This document shows positions 56,223-64,000 of a DNA stretch of 64,000 bases, in pieces. Under the pieces are notes generated by a model. That model saw only the letters and a list, made by a program, of their open reading frames with translations, did not search any database and was not told the origin of the DNA. A program made the position numbers and the translations under genes. Position 1 is the first letter of the stretch. Each line of letters begins with the position of its first letter. Source of the DNA: Clostridia bacterium (GTDB lineage Bacteria; Bacillota; Clostridia; Christensenellales; Aristaeellaceae); assembly GCA_017512985.1 (NCBI GenBank), contig JAFWEJ010000003.1:248001-312000 (forward strand), written 5' to 3'.

Positions 56223-57034
56223 GTTACCGGCTGATCGCCCTGGACATGGACGGCACGCTGCTCAACAGCCGTAAGGAAATCCCGCCGGAAACCGCTGAGG
56301 CGGTCCGCGCGGTCTGCGCCGCCGGAAAAACCGTGGTCTTTGATACCGGCCGCGCGGTCTCGGAGCTGGATGAGGAGTCCGCCCTCCTGCCTGAAGTCCG
56401 CTACGCTGTCTATGCCAGCGGCGCGGGCCTGTACGATATCAGGAAGAAAAAGGCCTTCGGCCTGCGCGGAATCCCCGCCGCGCAGGTGGAAAAAATCCTG
56501 GCCGTCGCCCGGACAAAGGATCTCATGCCCCAGTTCGTGACGGCGTACCGGGATGTGATCCAGGCCTCTCATATGGAAAACCTGGAGCATTTCCACATGG
56601 GCGTCTACCGGCCCCTGTATGAGAAGGCCATGACCCTGGTGCCGGATATCTTCGCCTTTGCGGAAGCATACAGGGAACCGTTCCTGAAAATCAACCTGTA
56701 TCACGCGGATCCGCAGGAACGTATCCGCACCCGGGCGCAGCTGGAAACCCAGGACCTGGAACTGGTTTATTCCGAGGTTTCCTCCCTGGAATGCTCCGCC
56801 CGGGGCGTGAACAAGGGCTCCGGCCTGGAACGCCTGTGCGGCCTCCTCGGCATCCCGATGGCGGAATGCATCGCCGTGGGCGACGCGGACAACGATATTG
56901 AGATGCTGCGCGCGGCCGGCCTCGGCGTCGCCATGGGCAACGCGGCAAAGCATGTGAAAACCGCCGCGGACCGGGTCGTTTCCGACCTGGACCACGGCGG
57001 CTGCGCAGAAGCAATTATGATATTGAACGGGTAA
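56219..57034 (+). CDS. Cof-type HAD-family phosphatase
   Basis: The 271-residue enzyme has motif I LIALDMDGTLLNS (Asp9, Asp11), motif III lysine (GVNKGSGLERL) and motif IV VGDADNDIEML, with a cap insertion (class IIB). Such enzymes dephosphorylate sugar phosphates or cofactors. The start codon GTG overlaps the MMPL stop. It ends exactly where the convergent argH ends, with no spacer between the two stop codons. Confidence 0.92.
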   Translation: MSYRLIALDMDGTLLNSRKEIPPETAEAVRAVCAAGKTVVFDTGRAVSELDEESALLPEVRYAVYASGAGLYDIRKKKAFGLRGIPAAQVEKILAVARTKDLMPQFVTAYRDVIQASHMENLEHFHMGVYRPLYEKAMTLVPDIFAFAEAYREPFLKINLYHADPQERIRTRAQLETQDLELVYSEVSSLECSARGVNKGSGLERLCGLLGIPMAECIAVGDADNDIEMLRAAGLGVAMGNAAKHVKTAADRVVSDLDHGGCAEAIMILNG

Positions 57035-58408
57035 TCACTTCTTCAGTTCTTCCCGGGCGGCGTCGATCGCCCGCTGTACCATCTCCGGCGCCGGCGCGCC
57101 GGGGATCTTTCTTTTCTCCACACAGGCGATCATGCTCAGGTCGTCAAACACGTCCTGCTCAAAGGCGGGGTGGAACTGCTTCAGCTCCTCCAGCGTCAGG
57201 TCCAGCAGGGCCTTGTTTTCGTTCAGGCAGTGCGCCACCAGTTCGCCGACTACCTTGTGCGCGTCGCGGAAAGCCACGCCCTTCTTCACCAGGTAGTCCG
57301 CGCAGTCCGTCGCGTTCGTGAACCCGCCGGAAGCGCCGCGCTCCATCACGTCCCTGCGGAAGGTCACCGTTTTCAGCATCGCTGTGAACACGGTCAGCCC
57401 CTTCACCAGCGTATCCCGGGTATCGAAGAAGGCTTCCTTGTCCTCCTGCATGTCCTTGTTATATGCCAGCGGCAGGCCCTTCATCACGGTCAGCAGGCCC
57501 ATCAGGTGGCCGTAGACCCGCCCGGTTTTCCCGCGGATCAGCTCCGCCACGTCCGGGTTCTTTTTCTGCGGCATGATGCTCGATCCCGTCGCGAAGGCGT
57601 CGTCCATCTCCACAAAGCGGAACTCGTTTGTGTTCCACAGGATCAGTTCCTCACAGAAGCGGCTCAGGTGCATCATGCAGATGGCCGCCGCGGAAAGGTA
57701 GTCCAGCATATAATCCCGGTCCGCCACTCCGTCCAGGCTGTTTTCCGAGATCCGGCTGAAGCCGAGGATCTCCGCGACCCGTTCCCGGTTCAGGGGATAG
57801 GTTGTTCCGGCCAGCGCGCCGGAACCCAGCACCATCACATCTGCTGCGGTATAGGCGTTGCGGAAGCGGTTCCTGTCCCGCAGGAACATCTGCACATAGG
57901 CCATCATATGGTGCGCCAGGGTAATCGGCTGCGCCTTCTGCATATGGGTATAACCGGGCATGATCGTGTGCAGGTTGTCCTGCGCAATGGCCAGCAGCGC
58001 TTCCAGTAGCTCTTCCAGCATGCTTTCGGTCTCCCGGCAGGCCACCTTCGCGTACATCCGCGTATCCAGCGCCACCTGGTCGTTCCGGCTCCGGCCGGTA
58101 TGCAGGCGCTTTCCCGCCTCGCCGATGCGCTCGGTCAGCAGCGTCTCCACGTTCATGTGGATATCTTCAGCGTCCACCATCCATTCGATCTTCCCGGCCC
58201 GGGCGTCTTCCAGGATGCCCTTCAGGCCGGCCACGATCTTCTCCGCGTCCGCCGCGGGGATGATGCCTTCCTCGCCCAGCATGGCCGCGTGGGCAATGGA
58301 GCCGGTGATATCCTGCTCAAACAGCCGCTGGTCAAAGGAAATGCTGGAATGGAAATCGTCCACCAGCCCGTCGGTCGCCTTGCCGAACCGTCCTCCCCAA
58401 AGCTTCAT
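57035..58408 (-). CDS. argH: Argininosuccinate lyase
   Basis: The 457-residue enzyme cleaves argininosuccinate to arginine and fumarate. KLWGGRF at the start, HTGRSRNDQVALD, the catalytic GSSIMPQKKNPD signature and EFRFVEM are diagnostic. ATG 58408 is given as the start; a GTG two codons earlier (58414) has better spacing to AAAGGA and may be used. It is downstream of a mannonate oxidoreductase gene in an apparent operon; no other arg gene is visible. Confidence 0.96.
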   Translation of the reverse strand: MKLWGGRFGKATDGLVDDFHSSISFDQRLFEQDITGSIAHAAMLGEEGIIPAADAEKIVAGLKGILEDARAGKIEWMVDAEDIHMNVETLLTERIGEAGKRLHTGRSRNDQVALDTRMYAKVACRETESMLEELLEALLAIAQDNLHTIMPGYTHMQKAQPITLAHHMMAYVQMFLRDRNRFRNAYTAADVMVLGSGALAGTTYPLNRERVAEILGFSRISENSLDGVADRDYMLDYLSAAAICMMHLSRFCEELILWNTNEFRFVEMDDAFATGSSIMPQKKNPDVAELIRGKTGRVYGHLMGLLTVMKGLPLAYNKDMQEDKEAFFDTRDTLVKGLTVFTAMLKTVTFRRDVMERGASGGFTNATDCADYLVKKGVAFRDAHKVVGELVAHCLNENKALLDLTLEELKQFHPAFEQDVFDDLSMIACVEKRKIPGAPAPEMVQRAIDAAREELKK

Positions 58409-58435
58409 ATGCACATCCGGTCCTTTCGTCATATT

Positions 58436-60034
58436 TCAGATCCGCTGCAGGCTCTTCCGGACGCCGCCGGGCAGCAGCATCTCCCGGAACGCGGTTTCGA
58501 TCTTTTCCTTCAGCGGCGTTTCCAGCAGGTTCGTGCCGAAGATCACTTCGTTCGCCAGGATCGGGTCAATCGCGTTCCCGGCACTCTCCGGCTCGCCGAA
58601 CTTCACGCCCTGAAGGGCTGCCTGCAGTTCAGGCACCATCGGGTCCGGGGATACCGGCATCTCCCTGCCTTCGTCGTCCACGCCCAGCAGGTAACGCAGC
58701 CACGCCGCAATCGCCAGCGGGATGCCTTCCAGCACGTCTGCGCTGCCGTCCTTCAGCCGGCTTTTGACCGTCTCTCCGAAGCGGATCGGCACCTTCTGGC
58801 TCGTGTCACAGGCGATGCGCTGCGGCGTGTCCGGCATAAACGGGTTCGGAAGCCGCTTCTCCAGCACTTCCCGCAGGAAGTCCTCCGGCCGCAGGATCCC
58901 GGGATCCGTCACCACCGGCAGCCCCTCCGTGTAGCCGATGCGCTCCACCAGCTTTTTCAGGTCCGGATCCTTCATCTCGTCCGCGATCAGGGTATATCCC
59001 AGCAGGCAGCCGTATACGGCCAGCGCCGTGTGCAGGGGGTTCAGGCATGTGGTCACCTTCATCCGCTCCGTGCGGTTCACGGTGTCCCGGTCCGTCATAT
59101 AGACGCCCGCTTCCTCCAGCTTCGGCCGCCCGTTCGGGAAGCGATCCTCCACCACCAGGTACTGCGGGATCTCCGCGTTCACAAACGGCGCGATATAGGT
59201 ATGCTTCTCCGTCTGGATCGGCGCCATATCCTCAATCCCGGCTTCCGCCAGGCTCCGGGTCACGGAATCCGCCGGCCGCGGCGTAATCTTGTCAATCATT
59301 GTCCAGGGGAAGGAAACCTGCGTTTCGTCACCCAGCCAGGCCAGGAAGCCTTCGTCCGCGAAGCCCGCCTTTACCCATTCGCCGGCAATTTCCAGCACCG
59401 CGCCGCGGAGCTTCTCCCCGTTATGGCTGCAGTTGTCCATGCTCACCAGCGCCACCGGCGCCGCGCCGGAAACATACCGGTGCCGCATCAGGGCGGTGAC
59501 AATCGCCATTGCATGGCGGGCCTTTTCCGGTCCGTCCGCCAGGTCCTGTTTCACCGCGGGAAAATATTCGCCCTTCATGTCCCGCAGCGCATAGCCCTTC
59601 TCGGTGATCGTGAAGGAGACCATCTGCAGGGAAGGTTTCTCAAAGATCGCTTTCAGCTTTCCCCAGTCTGTTTCTTCATAAGGGGTCGCCTTCAGGCCGC
59701 CGGCCAGCGAGGCAATGACCTCCCGGTCCGTGCCGCCGTCAGGCCGGAGGGAGACCATCAGGGTCAGGGAGTCGTACGGGACGTAAATCCGGTCAATGAT
59801 CTCCCCGTCCCAGGTTTCCGCGGCAATGATGCCCCGGTCGGCCAGGCCTTTGTTCAGCAGCCGCTGCTGCAGGCCCGCGATAAAGCCCCGGAAAATATTG
59901 CCCGCGCCGAAATGCACCCACACCGGGTTTTCTTCCGTCGCACGGATCATTTGTTCCCGGTCAAACCCGGGCAGCGCCACCTCCGCCTTCCGCCAGGCGG
60001 CAGCGTCTCTCAGCCCTTCATTTGTCAGCTTCAT
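58436..60034 (-). CDS. uxuB: Fructuronate reductase / D-mannonate oxidoreductase
   Basis: The 532-residue mannitol-dehydrogenase-family protein interconverts fructuronate and D-mannonate in hexuronate catabolism. The nucleotide motif VHFGAGNIFRGFIAG, SMDNCSHNGEKLR, and the helical KITPRPAD and TCLNPLHTALAVYG segments identify the family. Other uxu genes are not in the window. A GGGAGG site precedes the ATG, and it is the first gene of a transcript that continues into argH after 27 bases. Confidence 0.88.
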   Translation of the reverse strand: MKLTNEGLRDAAAWRKAEVALPGFDREQMIRATEENPVWVHFGAGNIFRGFIAGLQQRLLNKGLADRGIIAAETWDGEIIDRIYVPYDSLTLMVSLRPDGGTDREVIASLAGGLKATPYEETDWGKLKAIFEKPSLQMVSFTITEKGYALRDMKGEYFPAVKQDLADGPEKARHAMAIVTALMRHRYVSGAAPVALVSMDNCSHNGEKLRGAVLEIAGEWVKAGFADEGFLAWLGDETQVSFPWTMIDKITPRPADSVTRSLAEAGIEDMAPIQTEKHTYIAPFVNAEIPQYLVVEDRFPNGRPKLEEAGVYMTDRDTVNRTERMKVTTCLNPLHTALAVYGCLLGYTLIADEMKDPDLKKLVERIGYTEGLPVVTDPGILRPEDFLREVLEKRLPNPFMPDTPQRIACDTSQKVPIRFGETVKSRLKDGSADVLEGIPLAIAAWLRYLLGVDDEGREMPVSPDPMVPELQAALQGVKFGEPESAGNAIDPILANEVIFGTNLLETPLKEKIETAFREMLLPGGVRKSLQRI

Positions 60035-60070
60035 CCGGGTACGCCTCCCTCTGTTTCACACGATATCAAC

Positions 60071-60098
60071 ATTGTACACGAAACGCCCGTTTTCGCAA
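60071..60098 (-). promoter_or_regulatory. Promoter of uxuB-argH
   Basis: On the minus strand TTGCGA and TACAAT are separated by 16 bases. The spacer holds AAACGGGCGTTT, a perfect dyad (AAACG / CGTTT) that could bind a regulator. Confidence 0.6.
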
Positions 60099-60178
60099 TA
60101 GAATCAGGCAGAAAAAAGACATTGGCCGCGTTCGTGTTTTCCTATCCGACTCCATTGTAAAAAACTATTTTGTTCGCC

Positions 60179-60207
60179 TTGACATTCCATAGGGTACAGT
60201 TTACCAT
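60179..60207 (+). promoter_or_regulatory. Promoter of ruvC-ruvA-ruvB-queA
   Basis: TTGACA and TACCAT are separated by 17 bases, with the start near 60214. No SOS (LexA) box is visible. Confidence 0.78.
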
Positions 60208-60240
60208 GGTTTGTGGAATATAAAGGAAAGAGGCGGTTTT

Positions 60241-60735
60241 TTGATCGTTCTGGGCATCGATCCGGGCTACGCCCTGATGGGTTGGGGCGTGGTGGAAGCA
60301 GAGGGCAGCCGCATGAAGCTGATCAACTACGGCTGCATCGAAACCAAAGCCGGCGTTCCCATGCAGAACCGCCTCCGCACCCTGCAGCTTGGCGTCCGGG
60401 ATCTGCTTAATATCTACCATCCGGACGACGTCGCGTTTGAAGAGCTGTTTTTCGCTCGCAACGTAACCACTGCCCTCATGGTCGGGGCCGCCCGCGGCGC
60501 GGCGATCATCGCAGCCGCGGAATATACAAACAATCTTTACGAATACACCCCCATGCAGATTAAGCAGGCAATCACCGGGTACGGCAAAGCGGACAAGAAG
60601 CAGATCCAGCAGATGGTCAAGCTCCTGCTGAAGCTGGACGAGATCCCGAAGCCGGACGACGCAGCGGACGCCATCGCCTGTGCCATCACCCACTGCCAGG
60701 CCGGTGTGGCTAAGAGCCAGTTTTTGATGAGATGA
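60241..60735 (+). CDS. ruvC: Holliday-junction resolvase RuvC
   Basis: The 164-residue nuclease has the four acidic catalytic residues in place: Asp7 in GIDPG, Glu67 in AFEELFF, Asp140 and Asp143 in DDAADAIACA. It cuts Holliday junctions with RuvAB. The start is TTG at 60241, after AAAGAGGCGG with suitable spacing, as the conserved N-terminus begins directly there. Confidence 0.95.
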   Translation: MIVLGIDPGYALMGWGVVEAEGSRMKLINYGCIETKAGVPMQNRLRTLQLGVRDLLNIYHPDDVAFEELFFARNVTTALMVGAARGAAIIAAAEYTNNLYEYTPMQIKQAITGYGKADKKQIQQMVKLLLKLDEIPKPDDAADAIACAITHCQAGVAKSQFLMR

Positions 60736-60770
60736 GGAGCTGTCCAAATCTTGATTTGGGTAACAGCTCC
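60736..60770 (+). other. Large hairpin between ruvC and ruvA
   Basis: GGAGCTGT-CCAAATC-TT-GATTTGG-GTA-ACAGCTCC folds into a stem of 15 bp with a small bulge, directly behind the ruvC stop codon. There is no T tract, so termination is unlikely. A second, weaker GCCGT-CCATC ... GATGG-ttc-ACGGC fold follows at 60780-60827. Confidence 0.6.
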
Positions 60771-60855
60771 CATGTTACAGCCGTCCATCGTTGCAAGCGC
60801 AGCGCCGCATGGATGGTTCACGGCGATCACAATCAATTGGAGGACATGATATTAC

Positions 60856-61467
60856 ATGTACGCATTTATTGAAGGCGAAGTCTGCGAAAAGCTGAACGGC
60901 AGCCTCGTTCTTCTGGCTTCCGGCGTCGGCTGGCAGCTCAACTGTTCCAACAACACCCTGCAGGCCGCCCCGCCCCTGGGGGAAAAGATGCGCTGCTGGA
61001 CGTACCTCTCCGTGCGGGAGGACGCCATGGAGCTCTTCGGCTTCGCCACACGGGAGGAAAAAGAGATGTTCCTGCAGCTGACCTCCGTCTCCGGCATCGG
61101 GCCGAAGACCGCCCTCGGTGTGCTCGGCGCCATGCCCCTGCGGGAGCTGAACCTCGCGATTCTCCTGGGGGATGTGAACGCCCTGTCCCGCGCTCCCGGC
61201 ATCGGCAAAAAGACCGCCCAGCGCATCGCCCTGGAGCTCAAGGACAAGATCAGCCAGTCCGACGTCTCCGTCGCGGTGCCTTCACAGGGTACTTCTGCCG
61301 CCGCCCCTGCCCTCAGTCCGGACGCCGTGACGGAGGCAATCGAGGCAATGATCGCCCTGGGGTATTCCTCCACCGAGGCGCGCAACGCCATCTCCCAGGT
61401 CCGGGACCAGACCGACAAACCCGAAGAACTCATCCGCCTGGCTTTAAGGTCTATGGCAGGCTTTTAA
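60856..61467 (+). CDS. ruvA: Holliday-junction helicase subunit RuvA
   Basis: The 203-residue protein binds Holliday junctions and loads RuvB. It has the N-terminal OB fold, the helix-hairpin-helix pair (LTSVSGIGPKTALGVLG-like and LSRAPGIGKKTAQRIALEL), an acidic pin region (REDAMELFGF) and a C-terminal RuvB-binding three-helix domain. The ATG follows GGAGGACATGATATTAC. It is in the usual ruvC-ruvA-ruvB order. Confidence 0.95.
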   Translation: MYAFIEGEVCEKLNGSLVLLASGVGWQLNCSNNTLQAAPPLGEKMRCWTYLSVREDAMELFGFATREEKEMFLQLTSVSGIGPKTALGVLGAMPLRELNLAILLGDVNALSRAPGIGKKTAQRIALELKDKISQSDVSVAVPSQGTSAAAPALSPDAVTEAIEAMIALGYSSTEARNAISQVRDQTDKPEELIRLALRSMAGF

Positions 61468-61503
61468 GGCTTAAGACGATCACAAATTGGAGAGTAACAG
61501 CCT

Positions 61504-62535
61504 ATGTATGACGACAGACTGATGACCGGATCCTATATGGCGGAAGACAGCTCCGTGGAGCAGACCCTCCGTCCCCATACGCTCCGGGACTATGTGGGCC
61601 AGCAGGCGGTCAAGAACAGCCTCGATATCTATATCAAGGCCGCCCTTTCCCGCCATGACGCGCTGGACCATATGCTGCTCTACGGCCCGCCCGGTCTGGG
61701 CAAGACCACCCTCGCCTGCATCGTCGCGGCGGAGATGGGCCAGAACATCCGCGTCACCAGCGGCCCTGCCATTGAGCGGCCCGGCGACCTGGCCTCCATC
61801 CTCAGCAACCTCAACGCGGGAGACGTGCTCTTCATCGATGAGATCCACCGCCTCTCCCGCCAGGTGGAAGAGGTGCTCTATCCCGCCATGGAGGACTTTG
61901 CCATCGACATCATGATCGGCAAGGGCCCCACCGCGCGCAGCATCCGCGTGGACCTGCCGCGCTTTACCCTCGTCGGCGCCACCACCCGTGCCGGACAGCT
62001 TTCCGCACCCCTGCGGGACCGCTTCGGCATGCTCTTCCGGCTGGAAATGTATACCCCGGAGGAACTCCGCCAGATCGTGGAACGCAGCGCCGGCATCCTC
62101 GGCGTAGATGCGGACAGCGAAGGCCTGCTGGAGATCGCCCGCCGCAGCCGCGGCACGCCCCGCATCGCCAACCGGATGCTCAAGCGGGTCCGGGACTACG
62201 CGGAAGTCAAGGCCGGCGGCCACATCAGCCGGGACATCGCCCGGGAGGCGCTCGCCCTGCTCGACGTGGACGAGCTCGGCCTGGACAAGGTCGACCGCAA
62301 TATCCTCACCTGCATGATGGATAAGTTTGCCGGCGGGCCTGTGGGCCTGGACACCCTGGCCGCCACCACCGGCGAAGATGCCGTCACCATCGAGGACGTC
62401 TACGAGCCCTACCTCATGCAGCTGGGCTTCCTCATGCGCACGCCCCGCGGTCGTCTCTGCACGCCGGCTGCCTGGAACCACATGAAGAAGAACATGCCCG
62501 CCACCGCGGAAGCCCAAATCAGGATGGAGATCTGA
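61504..62535 (+). CDS. ruvB: Holliday-junction branch-migration ATPase RuvB
   Basis: The 343-residue AAA+ motor has Walker [12 protein letters not shown], Walker [11 protein letters not shown], sensor 1 [20 protein letters not shown] with the arginine finger, and the winged-helix C-terminal domain. Length and order are typical. It drives branch migration with RuvA. Confidence 0.97.
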   Translation: MYDDRLMTGSYMAEDSSVEQTLRPHTLRDYVGQQAVKNSLDIYIKAALSRHDALDHMLLYGPPGLGKTTLACIVAAEMGQNIRVTSGPAIERPGDLASILSNLNAGDVLFIDEIHRLSRQVEEVLYPAMEDFAIDIMIGKGPTARSIRVDLPRFTLVGATTRAGQLSAPLRDRFGMLFRLEMYTPEELRQIVERSAGILGVDADSEGLLEIARRSRGTPRIANRMLKRVRDYAEVKAGGHISRDIAREALALLDVDELGLDKVDRNILTCMMDKFAGGPVGLDTLAATTGEDAVTIEDVYEPYLMQLGFLMRTPRGRLCTPAAWNHMKKNMPATAEAQIRMEI

Positions 62536-62542
62536 CCGCCCC

Positions 62543-63571
62543 ATGAAAACGTCCGATTTCGATTACGACCTGCCCGAGGAGCTGATCGCCCAGACCCCCG
62601 TGGAACCCCGGGACCACAGCCGCCTGCTGGTGTATCACCGCAGTTCCGGGCAGATCGAACATAAACACTTCTACGACATCATCGAATACCTCAACCCCGG
62701 CGACGCCCTGGTCGTCAACGAGACCAAGGTTATTCCGGCGCGCCTGCTCGGCGTGAAGGAGGATACCGGCGTCCCCGTGGAGGTCCTGCTCCTGCGCCGG
62801 CACAACGCCACGGACTGGGAGGCTCTCGTCCGCCCCGGCCGCCGGCTCCGCCCCGGCACCGTCTGTTCCTTCGGGGACGGGTTGCTCCGCTGCGAGGTGC
62901 TGGACAATGTGGAGGAGATCGGCGGCCGTATCGTCCGCTTCATGTGCGACGGCGTCTTCGAGGAAGTGCTGGACCGCCTGGGAGAGATGCCCCTCCCGCC
63001 CTATATCCATGAAAAACTGCAGGACGCCAGCCGCTACCAGACGGTCTACGCGAAGCAGGAAGGCTCCGCCGCCGCGCCGACCGCCGGGCTGCATTTCACG
63101 CCGGAACTGCTGGACCGCATCCGGGCAAAGGGAATTACCGTAGTGCCCGTCCTGCTCCATGTCGGCCTGGGCACCTTCCGCCCCGTGAAAGTGGAGAACG
63201 CGGAAGAGCATGTCATGCACAGCGAGTTCTGCCGGGTTACACCGGAGGCGGCGGATACCCTCAACCGCGTCCGCAAATCCGGCGGCCGCATCGTCTGCGT
63301 CGGCACCACCTCCGTCCGCACCCTGGAAACCATGGCGGACGATGCCGGCGTCATCCGTCCCGGCGCGAAGGACACCGCCATCTTTATTTATCCCGGTGTG
63401 AAGATCAAGGCCGTGGATGCCCTGATCACCAATTTCCACCTTCCCCAGAGCACCCTCCTCATGCTTGTCAGCGCGCTGACCGGTCGGGAGGAAGCCCTGC
63501 GGGTCTACCGCGAAGCCGTACGGGAACGCTACCGCTTCTTCTCCTTCGGCGACGCCATGTTCATCGAATAA
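62543..63571 (+). CDS. queA: S-adenosylmethionine:tRNA ribosyltransferase-isomerase
   Basis: The 342-residue enzyme transfers the ribosyl part of S-adenosylmethionine to the 7-deazaguanine of tRNA to make epoxyqueuosine. The N-terminal [53 protein letters not shown] and [18 protein letters not shown] are diagnostic. It lies seven bases after ruvB, an arrangement known in many bacteria. Confidence 0.97.
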   Translation: MKTSDFDYDLPEELIAQTPVEPRDHSRLLVYHRSSGQIEHKHFYDIIEYLNPGDALVVNETKVIPARLLGVKEDTGVPVEVLLLRRHNATDWEALVRPGRRLRPGTVCSFGDGLLRCEVLDNVEEIGGRIVRFMCDGVFEEVLDRLGEMPLPPYIHEKLQDASRYQTVYAKQEGSAAAPTAGLHFTPELLDRIRAKGITVVPVLLHVGLGTFRPVKVENAEEHVMHSEFCRVTPEAADTLNRVRKSGGRIVCVGTTSVRTLETMADDAGVIRPGAKDTAIFIYPGVKIKAVDALITNFHLPQSTLLMLVSALTGREEALRVYREAVRERYRFFSFGDAMFIE

Positions 63572-63587
63572 TCAGGAGGTTCTTCCC

Positions 63588-64000
63588 GTGAGCGAACATT
63601 CCCGGGGCGCCGGTTATCCCCTGGCCTACGAATGCTTCCGGTTCGATTCAGAGGAACTGCCCCAGCTCTTTCCCGTCAAGCCGGAGAGCCATTATTTCAG
63701 CGAGGTTATCATGGTCCGCAGCGGCGTCTGCCGCGTCACCCGCGGCAGCCTTGTCTGCACGCTCCATCCTGGGGAACTGATCTATATCAGCCCGCTGATC
63801 CGCCATGCCATCGATTCGGCGGACGGAAAGCCGGTCGTCTATGACGCGGTGAAGTTCAGCATCACCCGGCTGCAGGAGCTCCCGGCGTATCTGGCCTACC
63901 TGCGTTCCCTGTCCATTGACACGGCGAAGGTACACCTGCCGATCTACATGACCGTGGAGGATGTCAACACCTACCATATGGGGGATATCATCCGGGAATG
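63588..64000 (+). CDS. AraC-family regulator, N-terminal cupin part (partial)
   Basis: The frame starts at GTG 63588 after AGGAGG at eight bases and is open to the window edge (137 codons). It reads as a cupin-type ligand-binding domain (HYFSEVIMVRSGVCRVTRGS, LHPGELIYISPLIRHAIDS) as found in AraC-family regulators. The helix-turn-helix part would lie outside the window, so the family call is provisional. Confidence 0.65.
   Translation, partial: MSEHSRGAGYPLAYECFRFDSEELPQLFPVKPESHYFSEVIMVRSGVCRVTRGSLVCTLHPGELIYISPLIRHAIDSADGKPVVYDAVKFSITRLQELPAYLAYLRSLSIDTAKVHLPIYMTVEDVNTYHMGDIIRE

Overview
The window (about 58-60 % GC) looks like a chromosomal segment of a Gram-positive, glycan-using Clostridia-type bacterium, probably gut or rumen associated. 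This is an inference from gene content: LplA/LplB/LplC-type oligosaccharide transport, a dapA-dapB-ddh lysine/diaminopimelate route, MrfAB (YprAB), RuvC together with RuvAB, an ECF sigma/DUF4179 pair, CotH-type secreted proteins, AGGAGG ribosome binding sites and sigma-A-like promoters. I see no rRNA operon, CRISPR array, complete insertion sequence or prophage.

Layout. 1-4.3 kb: sugar ABC transporter (minus strand, running off the left edge), whose last permease carries a very large N-terminal extension. 4.7-7.4 kb: dapA-dapB-ddh. 7.5-10.5 kb: 5-formyl-THF cyclo-ligase, a divergent PfkB kinase and an M18 aminopeptidase. 10.5-17.5 kb: complete F-type ATP synthase operon atpIBEFHAGDC, with a two-carboxylate c subunit and an epsilon subunit lacking its C-terminal domain. 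17.6-23.8 kb: a zinc-ribbon membrane protein, then mrfA-mrfB-TPR-lepB. 23.9-26.8 kb: methionine ABC transporter metQ-metN-metI with a leader that has a strong promoter and a possible 22-residue leader peptide. 27.0-29.7 kb: heavy-metal efflux operon (free HMA protein, P-type ATPase, ArsR regulator) with a clear promoter and operator. 29.7-30.5 kb: a GGDEF protein ending in a ribbon-helix-helix domain, behind a cluster of palindromes. 30.5-36 kb: a hemicellulose pair (SGNH esterase, GH51), a Nudix hydrolase and an ABC-2 exporter. 36-37.2 kb: two different uracil/hypoxanthine-type DNA glycosylases transcribed divergently from mirrored promoters.

37.2-44.5 kb: a long minus-strand run (MFS pump, S51 peptidase, alpha/beta hydrolase, cyclase, methyltransferase, SPL-type radical SAM protein, MutT, Eis-like acetyltransferase). 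44.6-52.5 kb: exported and regulatory accessory genes (alpha/beta hydrolase, exported zinc-ribbon DUF6273-like protein, ECF sigma factor and DUF4179 partner, methyltransferase, CotH protein, exported flavodoxin fused to a cyclophilin-like domain). 52.5-53.75 kb: an AT-rich degraded patch next to tRNA-Pro(CGG) and tRNA-Thr(CGT). 53.9-60 kb: an MMPL transporter, a HAD phosphatase and uxuB-argH. 60.2-64 kb: ruvC-ruvA-ruvB-queA and the start of an AraC-type regulator.

The most noteworthy points are the GGDEF-RHH fusion with its palindromic promoter, the two-carboxylate c ring with a truncated epsilon, the extended LplC-like permease, a stem-loop element present in two diverged copies, and the two leader ORFs in front of transporter genes. 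Everything is from reading the sequence; no database search was possible.
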